Positions 44,552 through 52,856 of a stretch of 64,000 bases of DNA are shown here, in pieces. Source of the DNA: Streptomonospora sp. PA3. Its GTDB lineage: Bacteria > Actinomycetota > Actinomycetes > Streptosporangiales > Streptosporangiaceae. The DNA lies in the NCBI RefSeq assembly GCF_009728995.1, contig NZ_VTZW01000009.1, positions 303,429 through 367,428 on the forward strand, written 5' to 3'. Under the pieces are notes generated by a model, which worked only from the letters and a program-made list of their open reading frames with translations, was not told the origin of the DNA and searched no databases. Positions within the stretch are counted from its first letter, which is position 1. Every line of letters begins with the position of its first letter. The translations under genes and the position numbers were made by a program.

Positions 44552-45216
44552 GGTCCCTCCGGAAACTCGGTATGGATGCTGACGCACCGCCGTACCCGTG
44601 TTCCGGGAGCGGCCGCTTGCGTGGCGGCGTCTGCGAGGCGGTGGCGGCTTCGAACCTCTGATCTCCACTGAGGTGCGGCATCGGGAGGCTCCGACATCGT
44701 GGCGGTTCGATCTTGACCGCGGCTCGCATCCGCCTGGAGCGGCGCTGGGCACGCAGGAGGCCGGCCGGTGCCAACGGCTCCGCATCGGCGCGGTGCCCGG
44801 GGATTCCGCCTCTTCCACACGCCACCCGAACGGGTGTTGATTCGGCTGCGGTGGGCTCCTTGCGTCGTCCGGCCCTCAGCGGGTCTGCGCAATGCGCCAC
44901 AGTCCAGAAATATTCCAGCGGGACTCCAGTGCAGCGGTGAACCATCGGAGCCAGTGTGGCGCCGTTCCGCGTCCAGCAATTACCACATGGCCGTCAGGGG
45001 CCTTAATCCCCCGACTGGTGCTTTCCGGTGAGGGAGGGGACCCGATATGCCCAGGGATTCTCGGGCTCCGTACTGGGGGATCGGCAAAGGGGGACCGAGT
45101 CGTCTCTATTCGTCGGCTCGAAGGAGATCCGGGAGTCCGGCCATGGGCGGGAGTCCCGGAGTGGGACGGATTCCGGCGCCGCCGATCGCGATCTCTGATT
45201 GGAAGGAGCACGTGCG
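44552..45216. other. Divergent intergenic region between the SDR and halogenase-like genes
   Basis: This 665-bp region has no supported gene. Frames present lack ribosome binding sites and protein-like composition. No three-membered 11-bp heptamer array was found on either strand, only single TCGA-type heptamers (44647, 44704, 45118). This sets it apart from the other cluster promoters. Confidence 0.5.
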
Positions 45217-46464
45217 ATGATCGGTCCTGACAGGAGTGTCGACGTCATCGTGATCGGAGGAGGGCCGGCCGGATCCACGACCGCGGCCTTTCTCGCCGAG
45301 GCCGGGTTCAGTGTCGTCGTGCTGGAACGCGAGAAATTCCCGCGGTACCACATCGGCGAATCGCTGATCCCCGGATGCCTCCCGGTAGTCCGCGACCTCG
45401 GGCTGTGGGACCGCTTGGCCGACTCTCAGCCGACCAAGAAGTACGGCGCCACCCTCCTGTGGGGGGAAGAGGATTCGACGTGGGGATTCCGCTTCGCCGA
45501 CGGAACGGCCTTCGAATACTCCTACCAGGTGCGCCGGGCCGACTTCGACTCCCTGCTGATGACCCGGGCGCGTGAGCTCGGTGCCCAGGTAATCGAGGAA
45601 GCCGTGGTCAAGCGGGTGGAATTCGACGGCGAGCGCGCGACGGGAGTCTCATTCACCCGAAAGGGGAACGACGAGGTCGAGCGGCTCCACTCCGCCATGG
45701 TCGTCGACGCATCGGGCCAGGGCCGGATCATGTCCCGCCAGCTCGACCTCGTGGAGTGGCACGAGGACCTGCGCAACATCGCGGTCTGGAACTACTACCA
45801 GGGCTGCGACCTGCTGGAGGGCGACAAGGCCGGCGACGTCCTGATCGAGCACCGGCCCGAGGGCTGGTTCTGGTTCATCCCGTTGAACGACGGCACCGTC
45901 AGCATCGGATACGTCACCTCGACGAAAGCCATGAAGGAGTCCGGGCGCAGTCCGGAGGAACTGTTCGAATCGGAGCGGAGGTCCTCGCAGGAGGTACTCC
46001 GCCTCATGACGAAGGCGGAGCCGGTCGGGGCGTTCCGGACGGCTCGGGACTGGTCCTACACCAGTCGCCGGTTCCACGGCCCGGGTTGGGTGCTGGTCGG
46101 CGACGCGGGCGCGTTCGTCGACCCGCTCTTCTCGACCGGGGTCACGCTGGCGATGCGCGGGGCCCGGTCGTGTTCGAAGGCGGTCGAAGTGGCGCTGCGC
46201 AACCCGGAGGCACAGGCCGAAGTGCTCGACGTCTACGAAGCCCGCTACCGAGAGTTCCTCAGAGCCGTACTCGACTTCGTCCGGTTCTTCTATAAGACGG
46301 ACAAGACCCGAGAGGACTACTGGGCCGAAGCCCAGGACATCATCGACCCTGACAAGGTCCAGGCGCCCCATGAGGACTTCTCCACCCTTCTCTCGGGTCT
46401 CGCAGATCTGATCTCCGCGGATTTCAGTCTCGACATCAAGCTTGAAGAAGCGCTCGGTTCATGA
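45217..46464 (+). CDS. Flavin-dependent halogenase-like FAD oxidoreductase
   Basis: This is a 415-residue FAD protein. The dinucleotide motif GGGPAG is at residues 14-19. FPRYHIGESLIP, a Lys-Lys at 74-75 (PTKKYGATLLWG) and GWFWFIPL (Trp-x-Trp-x-Ile-Pro at 217-222) match the two halogenase hallmarks, the active-site Lys and the WxWxIP motif that disfavours monooxygenation. GDAGAFVDPLFSTG binds FAD. It resembles phenol/pyrrole halogenases such as CndH more than tryptophan halogenases, which are longer (about 530 residues). It probably chlorinates the polyketide using FADH2, chloride and oxygen. A hydroxylase role remains possible. The ATG at 45217 follows GGAAGGAG. Confidence 0.85.
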   Translation: MIGPDRSVDVIVIGGGPAGSTTAAFLAEAGFSVVVLEREKFPRYHIGESLIPGCLPVVRDLGLWDRLADSQPTKKYGATLLWGEEDSTWGFRFADGTAFEYSYQVRRADFDSLLMTRARELGAQVIEEAVVKRVEFDGERATGVSFTRKGNDEVERLHSAMVVDASGQGRIMSRQLDLVEWHEDLRNIAVWNYYQGCDLLEGDKAGDVLIEHRPEGWFWFIPLNDGTVSIGYVTSTKAMKESGRSPEELFESERRSSQEVLRLMTKAEPVGAFRTARDWSYTSRRFHGPGWVLVGDAGAFVDPLFSTGVTLAMRGARSCSKAVEVALRNPEAQAEVLDVYEARYREFLRAVLDFVRFFYKTDKTREDYWAEAQDIIDPDKVQAPHEDFSTLLSGLADLISADFSLDIKLEEALGS

Positions 46465-47036
46465 TCCGGCTGCTGCTCAGGGCTCTCAGCGAGGTCTCGG
46501 CAAGGGGCTCGGTCACCGCCCTCCGGGGCGCCCGCGTTCGGGGTTGACTCCCTCTGTTCGTGGAACCGGGTTTCGGTTTCGGTTCTGACCGCTCGTGGCG
46601 CGGAGGACCCGGTCGGCGATGGCGTCGGGACTCACGCCGAGCGGCGAGAGCCGCCTTCCGAGTCTGCGGAAGCTGCGTGTGCATGCGCCTTGACAGTTTG
46701 CGTCCAAGGGACGAAAGTTGACCATAGGAACTATTTTCCTACAGGAAGCTTGTTGTCCGGATGTCATGACCGGTCCGGTGGTCGTCCGGTCGCCTGCCTC
46801 CGGCCGGACACCGCCGGCCTGGCGGGCGCTCGGACGGGCACGGTCTTGGCTGGCCGTTCGGCGTCTTCGGGTACCGCACCCGGCGATCTCCGGCCGCCCT
46901 CAGGTGGGGGACCTACCGGGGCGGCGAACCCGCGGATCGCCGCGGGGCCTCATCGGAGCGGCTCTATCGGTCGAGGGCAGGCCGGGACGGATCGCCGGCG
47001 CCCTGAACCAACACAAGGTTTGTCAGGAGGGATGGA
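46465..47036. other. Intergenic region upstream of the NmrA-type gene
   Basis: This 572-bp region has no supported gene. It has a TTGACA box at 46690-46695, an AT-richer segment and the palindromes at 46725-46747. The following 290 bp to the NmrA start is GC-rich and featureless. The NmrA ribosome binding site is CAGGAGGGATGGA. Confidence 0.5.
46725..46747. promoter_or_regulatory. Operator-like palindromes upstream of the NmrA-type gene
   Basis: TAGGAA-CTATT-TTCCTA (46725-46741) is a perfect interrupted palindrome and overlaps TTCC-TACA-GGAA (46736-46747). The second matches the TTCC-N4-GGAA units upstream of the SARP gene, which suggests a shared regulator such as the cluster MarR protein (inference). 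Confidence 0.5.
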
Positions 47037-47870
47037 ATGTCGATTCTCGTCATGGGTGCGACCGGGACCGTCGGCCGGAGCCTGGTCGCCAAGCTGGCTG
47101 CCTCCGGAGAGTCGGTTAAGGCGCTGACCCGCGACGCCGGCCGGGACCTCGGATTTCCGCCGGGAGTCGAAGTCCGGGAAGGCGACTTCCGTAAGCCGGA
47201 GAGCATGCGGGAGGCCTTGCGGGGGATCGAGCGTGCATATCTCCTTGCGGATCCCGACGTCGCCCACAGCGTCGTGGCGCAATTGCGGGAAGCCGGCGTC
47301 AAGCGTTTGGTGACGCTCGCCTCAGCGATGCTCGACGAGCGCGATGACCAGGGCAATGTCGTCAACGTCATCGAGTCGGCCGTGCAGGGATCCGGCGCCG
47401 ACTGGACTGTGCTGCGGCCCCGGGCGTTTGCGAACAATGCGTTGGACTGGTGGGCCCCGACCATTCGTGCAGAGCGCGCCGTCTACTGGGTGTACCCCGG
47501 CGCCAGCCTGTCCCCCATACACGAGGCCGACGTCGCGGCGGTGGCAGCGGCGGCGCTGACCCAAGATGGGCACGCCGGGAAGACCTACCCGCTGACGGGC
47601 CCGGAGTCGCTGACCCAGGCCGAGCAGGTTCGGATCATCGGGGAGGTCATCGGTGCGGACATCGCCTTCCATGAACTGTCGAAGGAGCAGGCGCGGCACG
47701 TGCTGACGTCTCAGCACATCCCCGAGATGATCGTCGACCGGCTGTTGAACATGCTCGAGCCCATGGTCGAGACCGAGGCTCCTGTGCAGCCGACCGTCGA
47801 GCAGGTCACAGGCCGCCCGGCGCGGACGTTCCGGGAGTGGGTGTCCGACAACGCCGATGCCTTCCGCTGA
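47037..47870 (+). CDS. NmrA-like NAD(P)H-binding oxidoreductase
   Basis: This is a 277-residue atypical SDR. The N-terminal nucleotide motif is MGATGTVGRSLV. VKRLVTLASAMLDE and ADWTVLRPRAFANNALDWW follow the quinone-oxidoreductase/NmrA pattern, which lacks the classical Tyr-x-x-x-Lys. The C-terminal half binds substrate. Such proteins reduce quinones or act as redox sensors. The gene may protect against, or modify, the cluster's quinone product. It lies at the right edge of the cluster and is ended by the hairpin at 47931-47962. Cluster membership is probable but unproven. Confidence 0.88.
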   Translation: MSILVMGATGTVGRSLVAKLAASGESVKALTRDAGRDLGFPPGVEVREGDFRKPESMREALRGIERAYLLADPDVAHSVVAQLREAGVKRLVTLASAMLDERDDQGNVVNVIESAVQGSGADWTVLRPRAFANNALDWWAPTIRAERAVYWVYPGASLSPIHEADVAAVAAAALTQDGHAGKTYPLTGPESLTQAEQVRIIGEVIGADIAFHELSKEQARHVLTSQHIPEMIVDRLLNMLEPMVETEAPVQPTVEQVTGRPARTFREWVSDNADAFR

Positions 47871-48325
47871 GGCCGCCGAGCGGTTGCACGCACATCCCGG
47901 GTTCGAGTGCAGGGGCTCGTAGAGAATCCGGCCGTGGCGCGGGCCTGGGCTCGCGCCACGGCGCCTCCCGTCCGCGGATCGTCCTGCGTCGGGTCGCCGT
48001 GCGGAGCTCCGACTGGGGCCCTCTTGATGGGGCGGGTCAAGCCCCGGCCGCCGGTGATGGCCCCACCGGCTACCCCGGCCACTTGCCGGAGGTCACGGCC
48101 CGACGGCGGGTTCGGACTCGCCATGAAGTGTCGCGAACGCCGCCGACCTGAGCAGCATTTTTCGAATCAGCAGGGAGCACCGGGGCGTGTCGGCGGGCTC
48201 GGCGCCCGGGCCCGTCCCGGCGGCCTCATCGGCGCCCGGTCGGTCCGGCTCCGCCTGTCTGCGCCCGCCGACTCCCGCCGGCGTGGCCGAGGGCGGTCAC
48301 CGCGGCGGCCCCTGCGAGGCTCCGG
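47871..48325. other. Intergenic region, right border of the cluster
   Basis: This 455-bp stretch between convergent genes contains one strong hairpin (47931-47962) and nothing else supported. Open frames here are GC-driven and lack ribosome binding sites. Confidence 0.5.
47931..47962 (+). terminator. Hairpin terminator after the NmrA-type gene
   Basis: GCCGTGGCGCG (47931-47941) and CGCGCCACGGC (47952-47962) form a perfect 11-bp stem with a 10-nt loop, 60 nt after the stop codon. Confidence 0.65.
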
Positions 48326-48607
48326 TCAGCGGTATCGCCGGTGATCGCGGCCGTCGGCGCGGTACCGCGGCACCGCGCCCCCTGCCCCGTAGCCCCGATC
48401 GCGGGCAGCGCCGTAGCCGCGGCGGCCGCTCTGCTTGGCGAGGTATCGCGACGCCGCGCCGGTGGCCTTGTCGATGTGCCGGTTGTACCTGCCGCCGGTG
48501 CGCTTCTTCAGCGTCTCGCCGACCGTGTGCAGATGCCGCTCGGCCTTTGCGGGATTCCTGCGGATGAACCGGATCGCTTGCCGGAGCAGACGTTGCAGGT
48601 TGGCCAT
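48326..48607 (-). CDS. MT0933/Rv0909-like antitoxin family protein
   Basis: This is a 93-residue basic protein. The central segment HTVGETLKKRTGGRYNRHID followed by KATGAASRYL matches the short MT0933-like antitoxin motif (helix, KxTGGKY-like turn, DK-helix). A helical N-terminus and an Arg/Gly/Tyr-rich tail (GRRGYGAARDRGYG, repeated RGYGA units) flank it. The ATG follows CGGAGG at good spacing. No toxin gene of the Rv0910 type is adjacent, so a toxin-antitoxin role is not supported by context. It may be a stress-related small protein. Confidence 0.72.
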   Translation of the reverse strand: MANLQRLLRQAIRFIRRNPAKAERHLHTVGETLKKRTGGRYNRHIDKATGAASRYLAKQSGRRGYGAARDRGYGAGGAVPRYRADGRDHRRYR

Positions 48608-48901
48608 GGTGCCGCCTCCGATGTGAAGACCGCCGGAGAGCGTGCGTCCCCCGGCACGCCCTCGGGACGCGACATGTCGCGTCTCCCGGGGAACGAACGC
48701 AACCGCACGGAGGTTCCCCGCGATGCGGCCGACCGGCCGTGCCGCCTTAAGCCCGGACAGACCTCCCCGGTCGTGGTCCGCTCCACGGCGGTTACCGCCT
48801 CCGCGAGGAGCCCCGCGAGAGTCTCGGGACCGGCGCCCGCACGATTATCGGTTCCGGGTGAACGGGTCGCCCAGCCCCGGCGGCATTGTGGACGCGAGCC
48901 G

Positions 48902-49921
48902 TCAGCTCTCGACGATCTCCGCGATTTCGGCGGCGATCTCCTCGGGGCGTTCGCCGCTGATCGCGTGCGAGGCGTCGTCGTAGACGCTGACGGTGGCGTT
49001 CGGGAGCGCGCGTTCGGCGGTTGCGATCGCGGTGGTCGAGTCGTGCATCACGGACTGGCCGGCGATGATCGCGAGCACGGGCATCTCCAACTTCCCGAGC
49101 TGATCCTCGGTGAGGCGGGCCGGTTGCGGCTTCTTCAGCGCGTAGTGCCGCATCCCGGTCTCGATCATGTCCGCGACAGGTACGTCCTCGACCGGCGCGC
49201 CGCCGGCGGTGTAGGAGTTGAAGCCGTCCCGCCACGACTTCGGGAACCAGGGGACCGACGCCGGGATCGAACGGGCGACGGTCTCCAAGGGCATGTCGTC
49301 GAAGGTGTAGACCGGATCGATCAACGTCAGCGTCTCGACGTGTTCGGGGCGGCGGACGGCGAGGTTGGCGGCGGTCCAGCCGCCGATCGAGAGGCCGACG
49401 AGGTTGACCTGCTGCTCGGGCAGCGCGGAGAGGGTCTGATCGAGCCAGGCGGCCTCGTCCTCGGCGCTGGTGATGGGGCGTGCCTGCACACTCATCCCCG
49501 GCTCGCCGAGCAGATCGATCGTGTATACATCGCCGATCTCGAGCAGCGAGGACATGTTGTCGGCCCATACGGGGGTGGCCGAGGCCCTGCCCGGGAGCAA
49601 CAGCATCGGAGCGCTGCCGCCGGCGCCGTCGAACCGGTAGACGCGGACCACACCGAAGTCGGTGCGGATGTCGAGGTCGGCGGCGACCTCGGGCATGTCC
49701 TGGAACGCCTCGTCGTAGGCGGCGAGGTAGGCGTCCTGCCCCGCAGCGCTGTCCCAGTGCCCGACCGGTGACGGGCTGCGCAGCCCGATCGCGGCCGCGC
49801 CGACTCCCACCACGACCACCACTGCCGCGATGCGCAACCCCCGGCGCCGGAACCGCCGGCGAGACGACCTCACCGCTGCGTCCGGCCGGGCGTGGACGGC
49901 GCCCGGCTCGGTGTGTGGCAT
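48902..49921 (-). CDS. Membrane-anchored alpha/beta hydrolase
   Basis: This is a 339-residue protein. An N-terminal Arg-rich segment and one membrane helix (about residues 30-48, IAAVVVVVGVGAAAIGL) are followed by an extracytoplasmic alpha/beta-hydrolase domain with the nucleophile elbow GLSIGG, an oxyanion region MLLLPGRAS and the catalytic His in DDASHAIS. The ATG lies near the start of the divergent TetR gene, and two ACCG-type palindromes lie between. It is probably an esterase or related hydrolase induced by a small molecule. The substrate is unknown. Confidence 0.9.
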   Translation of the reverse strand: MPHTEPGAVHARPDAAVRSSRRRFRRRGLRIAAVVVVVGVGAAAIGLRSPSPVGHWDSAAGQDAYLAAYDEAFQDMPEVAADLDIRTDFGVVRVYRFDGAGGSAPMLLLPGRASATPVWADNMSSLLEIGDVYTIDLLGEPGMSVQARPITSAEDEAAWLDQTLSALPEQQVNLVGLSIGGWTAANLAVRRPEHVETLTLIDPVYTFDDMPLETVARSIPASVPWFPKSWRDGFNSYTAGGAPVEDVPVADMIETGMRHYALKKPQPARLTEDQLGKLEMPVLAIIAGQSVMHDSTTAIATAERALPNATVSVYDDASHAISGERPEEIAAEIAEIVES

Positions 49922-49938
49922 GCTAATGCCGCCTCTCT

Positions 49939-49968
49939 ACCGTTCGGTCAGTGATTCAACCGTACGGT
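49939..49968. promoter_or_regulatory. TetR-type double operator
   Basis: ACCGTTCGGT (49939-49948) and ACCGTACGGT (49959-49968, a perfect palindrome) are repeated exactly 20 bp apart, two helical turns, in the 58-bp space between the divergent hydrolase and TetR genes. Outer bases extend to CTACCGT and ACGGTAG. It ends 11 nt before the TetR start. Confidence 0.75.
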
Positions 49969-49979
49969 AGGGTACTGGC

Positions 49980-50579
49980 GTGGGCAAGACGCGGACGCCG
50001 ACAGGCGAGACGGGCAGGCAGACGTTCACACGAAGCGCGCGGCGTGACCAGATCATCGGGGTTGCGATCGGACTCCTGGCCGAACACGGATACGCAGGCG
50101 TCTCCCTCTCCCAGATCGCCGAGCGGGCCGGTGTCACCAAACCGACTGTGCTGTACCACTTCTCCGACAAGGCTGACATCGTGCGGGCCGCCTACGAGCA
50201 CGTGCTCACCGCGCTGGTCACCGAGGTCGGGGCCGCTGTCGACGCGGCGGAGGTCGCCGACCGACCGGCCGCATACGTCCGCTCGATGATCGCCCACTTG
50301 AGTGAGCACCCCCTCCACATACGCACCAGCATCGAGGCGCTCACCCGCATCGGGAACGACGCCGACCCGTCGGCACGCTGGCGGCCGCTCGCCGACCTCC
50401 TCGCTGCGGCCCGCCAGGCACGCGAGAGCGGGCGGGACCGGCGCGACGACCGCACCGACGCCCTCATCATCGGCGGCGCCATCGACGCGATCGTGGTCGA
50501 GAAACTCCACGACCCGGATTACGACTCCGCCCAGGCGGCGGAGGAGGTCGTAGGACTGATCGAGACCCGCTTCATATGA
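49980..50579 (+). CDS. TetR/AcrR family transcriptional regulator
   Basis: This is a 199-residue regulator with a helix-turn-helix at about residues 38-62 (SQIAERAGVTKPTVLYHFSD) and a helical sensor domain. The GTG start is close to the operator and has no strong Shine-Dalgarno. It is divergent from the alpha/beta hydrolase and very probably represses both genes through the double palindrome at 49939-49968. Confidence 0.93.
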   Translation: MGKTRTPTGETGRQTFTRSARRDQIIGVAIGLLAEHGYAGVSLSQIAERAGVTKPTVLYHFSDKADIVRAAYEHVLTALVTEVGAAVDAAEVADRPAAYVRSMIAHLSEHPLHIRTSIEALTRIGNDADPSARWRPLADLLAAARQARESGRDRRDDRTDALIIGGAIDAIVVEKLHDPDYDSAQAAEEVVGLIETRFI

Positions 50580-50655
50580 TCCGCTCGTGTCCGATGAGTT
50601 GCGGCGCTTCGGCGGGTCTTTCTGTCGGAGGACCGCTACGGCCGAGGAGGACTTC

Positions 50656-51210
50656 ATGGGCAGGGTCATCTACTGGATGAACACCTCGATCGACGGCTAC
50701 ATCGAGGATCGCGACGGCGGCATCGACTTTCCGGACCCGGACGGGGACTTCCATCGGGCGGCGAACGACCACGTTCGCCGGTTCGCGGCCTTCCTCTTCG
50801 GGCGGCGGCTGTATGAGGCGATGGAAAAGCCCTGGACGCAGGACCTCGGCAAAGAGGACGCCCCCGCCGAAGAGCGCGAGTTCGCCCGGCTCTACAAGGA
50901 GACGCCGCGCTACGTCTTCTCCGACACCCTCCAGACCGTCCACGAAGGCGGCACGCTCGTCCGCCGCGACGAAGCCGCGTCCGTGGTGGCGCGCCTAAAG
51001 AAGGAGGTCGACGGCACCATGCAGCTCGGCGGTTCCGAGCTGGCCGCCTCCTTAGTGGACCTGATCGACGAGTTCTGGGTGTACGCGTTCCCCGTGATCG
51101 TCGGAGGCGGCAAGCCGTACCTGCCCGTCCGCAGCGAACTGCGGTTGCGCCTGGTCGAGCACCGTTCCTTCGCCTCGGGAGCCCTCTTCCGGCGCTACGT
51201 GCGCTCCTGA
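50656..51210 (+). CDS. Dihydrofolate reductase-like (RibD C-terminal) family protein
   Basis: This is a 184-residue NADPH-binding protein of the RibD-C/DHFR fold. MGRVIYWMNTSIDGYIEDRD starts the family, LFGRRLYEAM and MQLGGSELAASLVDLIDEF follow and VYAFPVIVGGGKPYLP closes it. Stand-alone members are annotated as DHFR family reductases of unknown substrate. The ATG at 50656 follows GAGGAGG. It is 76 nt downstream of the TetR gene and may be co-transcribed. Confidence 0.92.
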   Translation: MGRVIYWMNTSIDGYIEDRDGGIDFPDPDGDFHRAANDHVRRFAAFLFGRRLYEAMEKPWTQDLGKEDAPAEEREFARLYKETPRYVFSDTLQTVHEGGTLVRRDEAASVVARLKKEVDGTMQLGGSELAASLVDLIDEFWVYAFPVIVGGGKPYLPVRSELRLRLVEHRSFASGALFRRYVRS

Positions 51211-51528
51211 CCGCCCGGCAGCGGGTTGCGCGCAGGGGCGGAACCGCGGGGCCGGCGGCCTGCACGCACAGGCCACGCGGCCGGGATAGCCGGTCGGCCA
51301 GCTGGGCCGAGAGCGTGGCCTCGGCCGCGCGGAGTGCTCTGAGTCCGTCGGTGGCGAACCGATGGGGAGCCGGGCGGGGGCGGGCGACGGCACCGGGTCG
51401 CCTGCCGGCGGACATCCGGGTGTATTCGGGGCGAACTGCGGGCGCCGCGTGGTCATCGTAGGGAGCGGCAGCACGCCGGAACGGCGACCGGCGCTCCCCC
51501 GCACAAGCGAACCGAAAGGCAGTCCTCC
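51211..51528. other. Intergenic region, possible structured leader
   Basis: This 318-bp stretch has no supported gene. Just before the next start codon, nested inverted repeats occur: GGGAGCG (51461-51467) with CGCTCCC (51492-51498), enclosing GCCG-GAA-CGGC (51475-51485). They could fold as a hairpin in the 5' leader. Confidence 0.4.
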
Positions 51529-52047
51529 GTGCGACCGATCCACCACGCCTTGATCCCCCTGGTCGTCCTTCTCGCGGCTGGGACGGGCTGCTCCGCCGGC
51601 GAGCCGGTCCAGACCCAGGGGGCGGAGGACCAGCAGCCCCCGCCGGCCGTGCAGCCGAGCACGGGTCCCGAGGCCCAGGCCGCCGCGACCGAGACCGCCG
51701 CGACCTACGTCGCCGCGCTGGAGGAGGGCGACGGTTCCGCCGGCTGCAGCGTCGCCTCCGCCGAGATGAAGGCGGCGCTGGCGGAGTCGGTCGCCCAGGA
51801 GGCCGGTCCGGCTTCGTGTGCAGCCGGGTTCGCGGCCTACGCCGATGGCCGCCCGGGCGTGGGAGGCATGGAGGTCCGCGAGGTCACCGTCCATCCGGAC
51901 GGCTGGGCGGACACCGGCGGTGGGCCGACGGCCCACGCCGAGGTCGCCTACCCCGACGGCGTGCACAGCGAGGAGGGCATGGCGGTGGACGGGTTCCGCT
52001 TCCCCTACATCGACGGTGCCTGGGTCATCGACATGCAGGTGGACTGA
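51529..52047 (+). CDS. Secreted protein of unknown function
   Basis: This is a 172-residue protein not recognised by name. An N-terminal hydrophobic signal (about residues 5-19, HALIPLVVLLAAG) is followed by TGC, a weak lipobox with Cys21, then a Gln/Pro-rich linker. The C-terminal domain (about residues 60-172) has ATETAATYVAALEEGDGSAGC and ends DGFRFPYIDGAWVIDMQVD, resembling NTF2-like or mycobacterial DUF4878-type secreted domains, which is only a suggestion. The GTG start follows GAAAGG. Confidence 0.75.
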   Translation: MRPIHHALIPLVVLLAAGTGCSAGEPVQTQGAEDQQPPPAVQPSTGPEAQAAATETAATYVAALEEGDGSAGCSVASAEMKAALAESVAQEAGPASCAAGFAAYADGRPGVGGMEVREVTVHPDGWADTGGGPTAHAEVAYPDGVHSEEGMAVDGFRFPYIDGAWVIDMQVD

Positions 52048-52180
52048 CCGGATGGCGTGGCGTGGCGCGGCGGGGCGACCGAAAGCGCGGCCGCCGGCTT
52101 CTTCACGCTCGCCGATCTCGGCTAATCGGTGCGAGGGTCGGCCGTAGCCGCGCAGTCGGAGGCCGGGAGAGGAGGCGGGT

Positions 52181-52840
52181 GTGGAACAGGAGTCGCGCCG
52201 TCTCGGGGTCGGGCAGGTGGACCTCGCGGATTGGCGATGGTTGCTGGGGGCCTTGCGCACTCGGTTCGAAACCGGTTCGTTCGGAACAGGAGCCGAGTTC
52301 GTCGCGGCTGTAGCCCGGCTCGCCGATGCGGTCGACCATCCTCCCGACGTCGATGTGCGGACGGGACACGTCCAGGTCGCCTTGCGCAGCCACGACGTGG
52401 GCGGCGTCACCGAACGGGACGTCCAGCTCGCCGAGCGGATCAGCGCGCTCGCGTCCGCCCGGGGCCTGGTCCCGCGTCCCGAGCAGGTGGAGGTGCTCGA
52501 GCTGGCTCTGGATACACCCGAGCCGGAGGTGGTGCGGCCGTTCTGGGCAGCCCTTCTGGGGGGTGGTGAGACAGGCGGGGACGTCACGGACCCGGCAGGA
52601 GAGCTCCCGCCGTTGTGGTTTCAAAGGACCGACTCCGCTGCGCCCGATCGGCAGCGCTTCCACCTCGATGTCACGATCCCGCCGGAATCCGCCGACCGGC
52701 GGATCGCCGCAGCGGTCGCCGCAGGCGGACGCATTGTCGACGACAGCAATACGCCCGCCTTCATCGTGCTTGCCGACCCGGACGGCAACAACGCCTGTGT
52801 CTGCACCGAACTGGGTCGCGACGACGAGCCGGTGCGCTGA
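52181..52840 (+). CDS. Pterin-4a-carbinolamine dehydratase-like and VOC domain fusion
   Basis: This is a 219-residue two-domain protein. The N-terminal half (about residues 10-95) follows the pterin dehydratase pattern: WRWLLGALRTRFETGSF, VARLADAVDHPPDVDVR, VQVALRSHDVGGVTERD. The His-His-Pro-Asp motif of active dehydratases is reduced to DHPPD, so catalysis is doubtful. The C-terminal half (about 105-215) is a vicinal-oxygen-chelate (glyoxalase) domain with RFHLDVTIPPE and FIVLADPDGNNACVC. Such fusions occur in actinobacteria with unknown role. The GTG follows GAGGAGG. Confidence 0.85.
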   Translation: MEQESRRLGVGQVDLADWRWLLGALRTRFETGSFGTGAEFVAAVARLADAVDHPPDVDVRTGHVQVALRSHDVGGVTERDVQLAERISALASARGLVPRPEQVEVLELALDTPEPEVVRPFWAALLGGGETGGDVTDPAGELPPLWFQRTDSAAPDRQRFHLDVTIPPESADRRIAAAVAAGGRIVDDSNTPAFIVLADPDGNNACVCTELGRDDEPVR

Positions 52841-52856
52841 TCGACGAGCAGGCCGA

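Noticed and set aside
44552..45216. SARP heptamers before the SDR and halogenase-like genes
   Set aside because: Only single TCGA-type heptamers occur and no second or third copy in 11-bp register was found on either strand.
44892..45230. A 112-codon open frame upstream of the halogenase-like gene
   Set aside because: No ribosome binding site, no protein-like composition, and it would overlap the start of the halogenase-like gene.
47037..47870. NmrA-type protein as the missing sugar 4-ketoreductase
   Set aside because: It lacks the Tyr-x-x-x-Lys of sugar ketoreductases and matches quinone/NmrA-type proteins. It is kept only as a remote option.
47885..47915. tRNA-like T-loop (GGTTCGAGT) after the NmrA-type gene
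   Set aside because: The bases flanking it do not pair as a T-stem and no acceptor, D or anticodon arm can be drawn, so it is neither a tRNA nor a clear attachment site.
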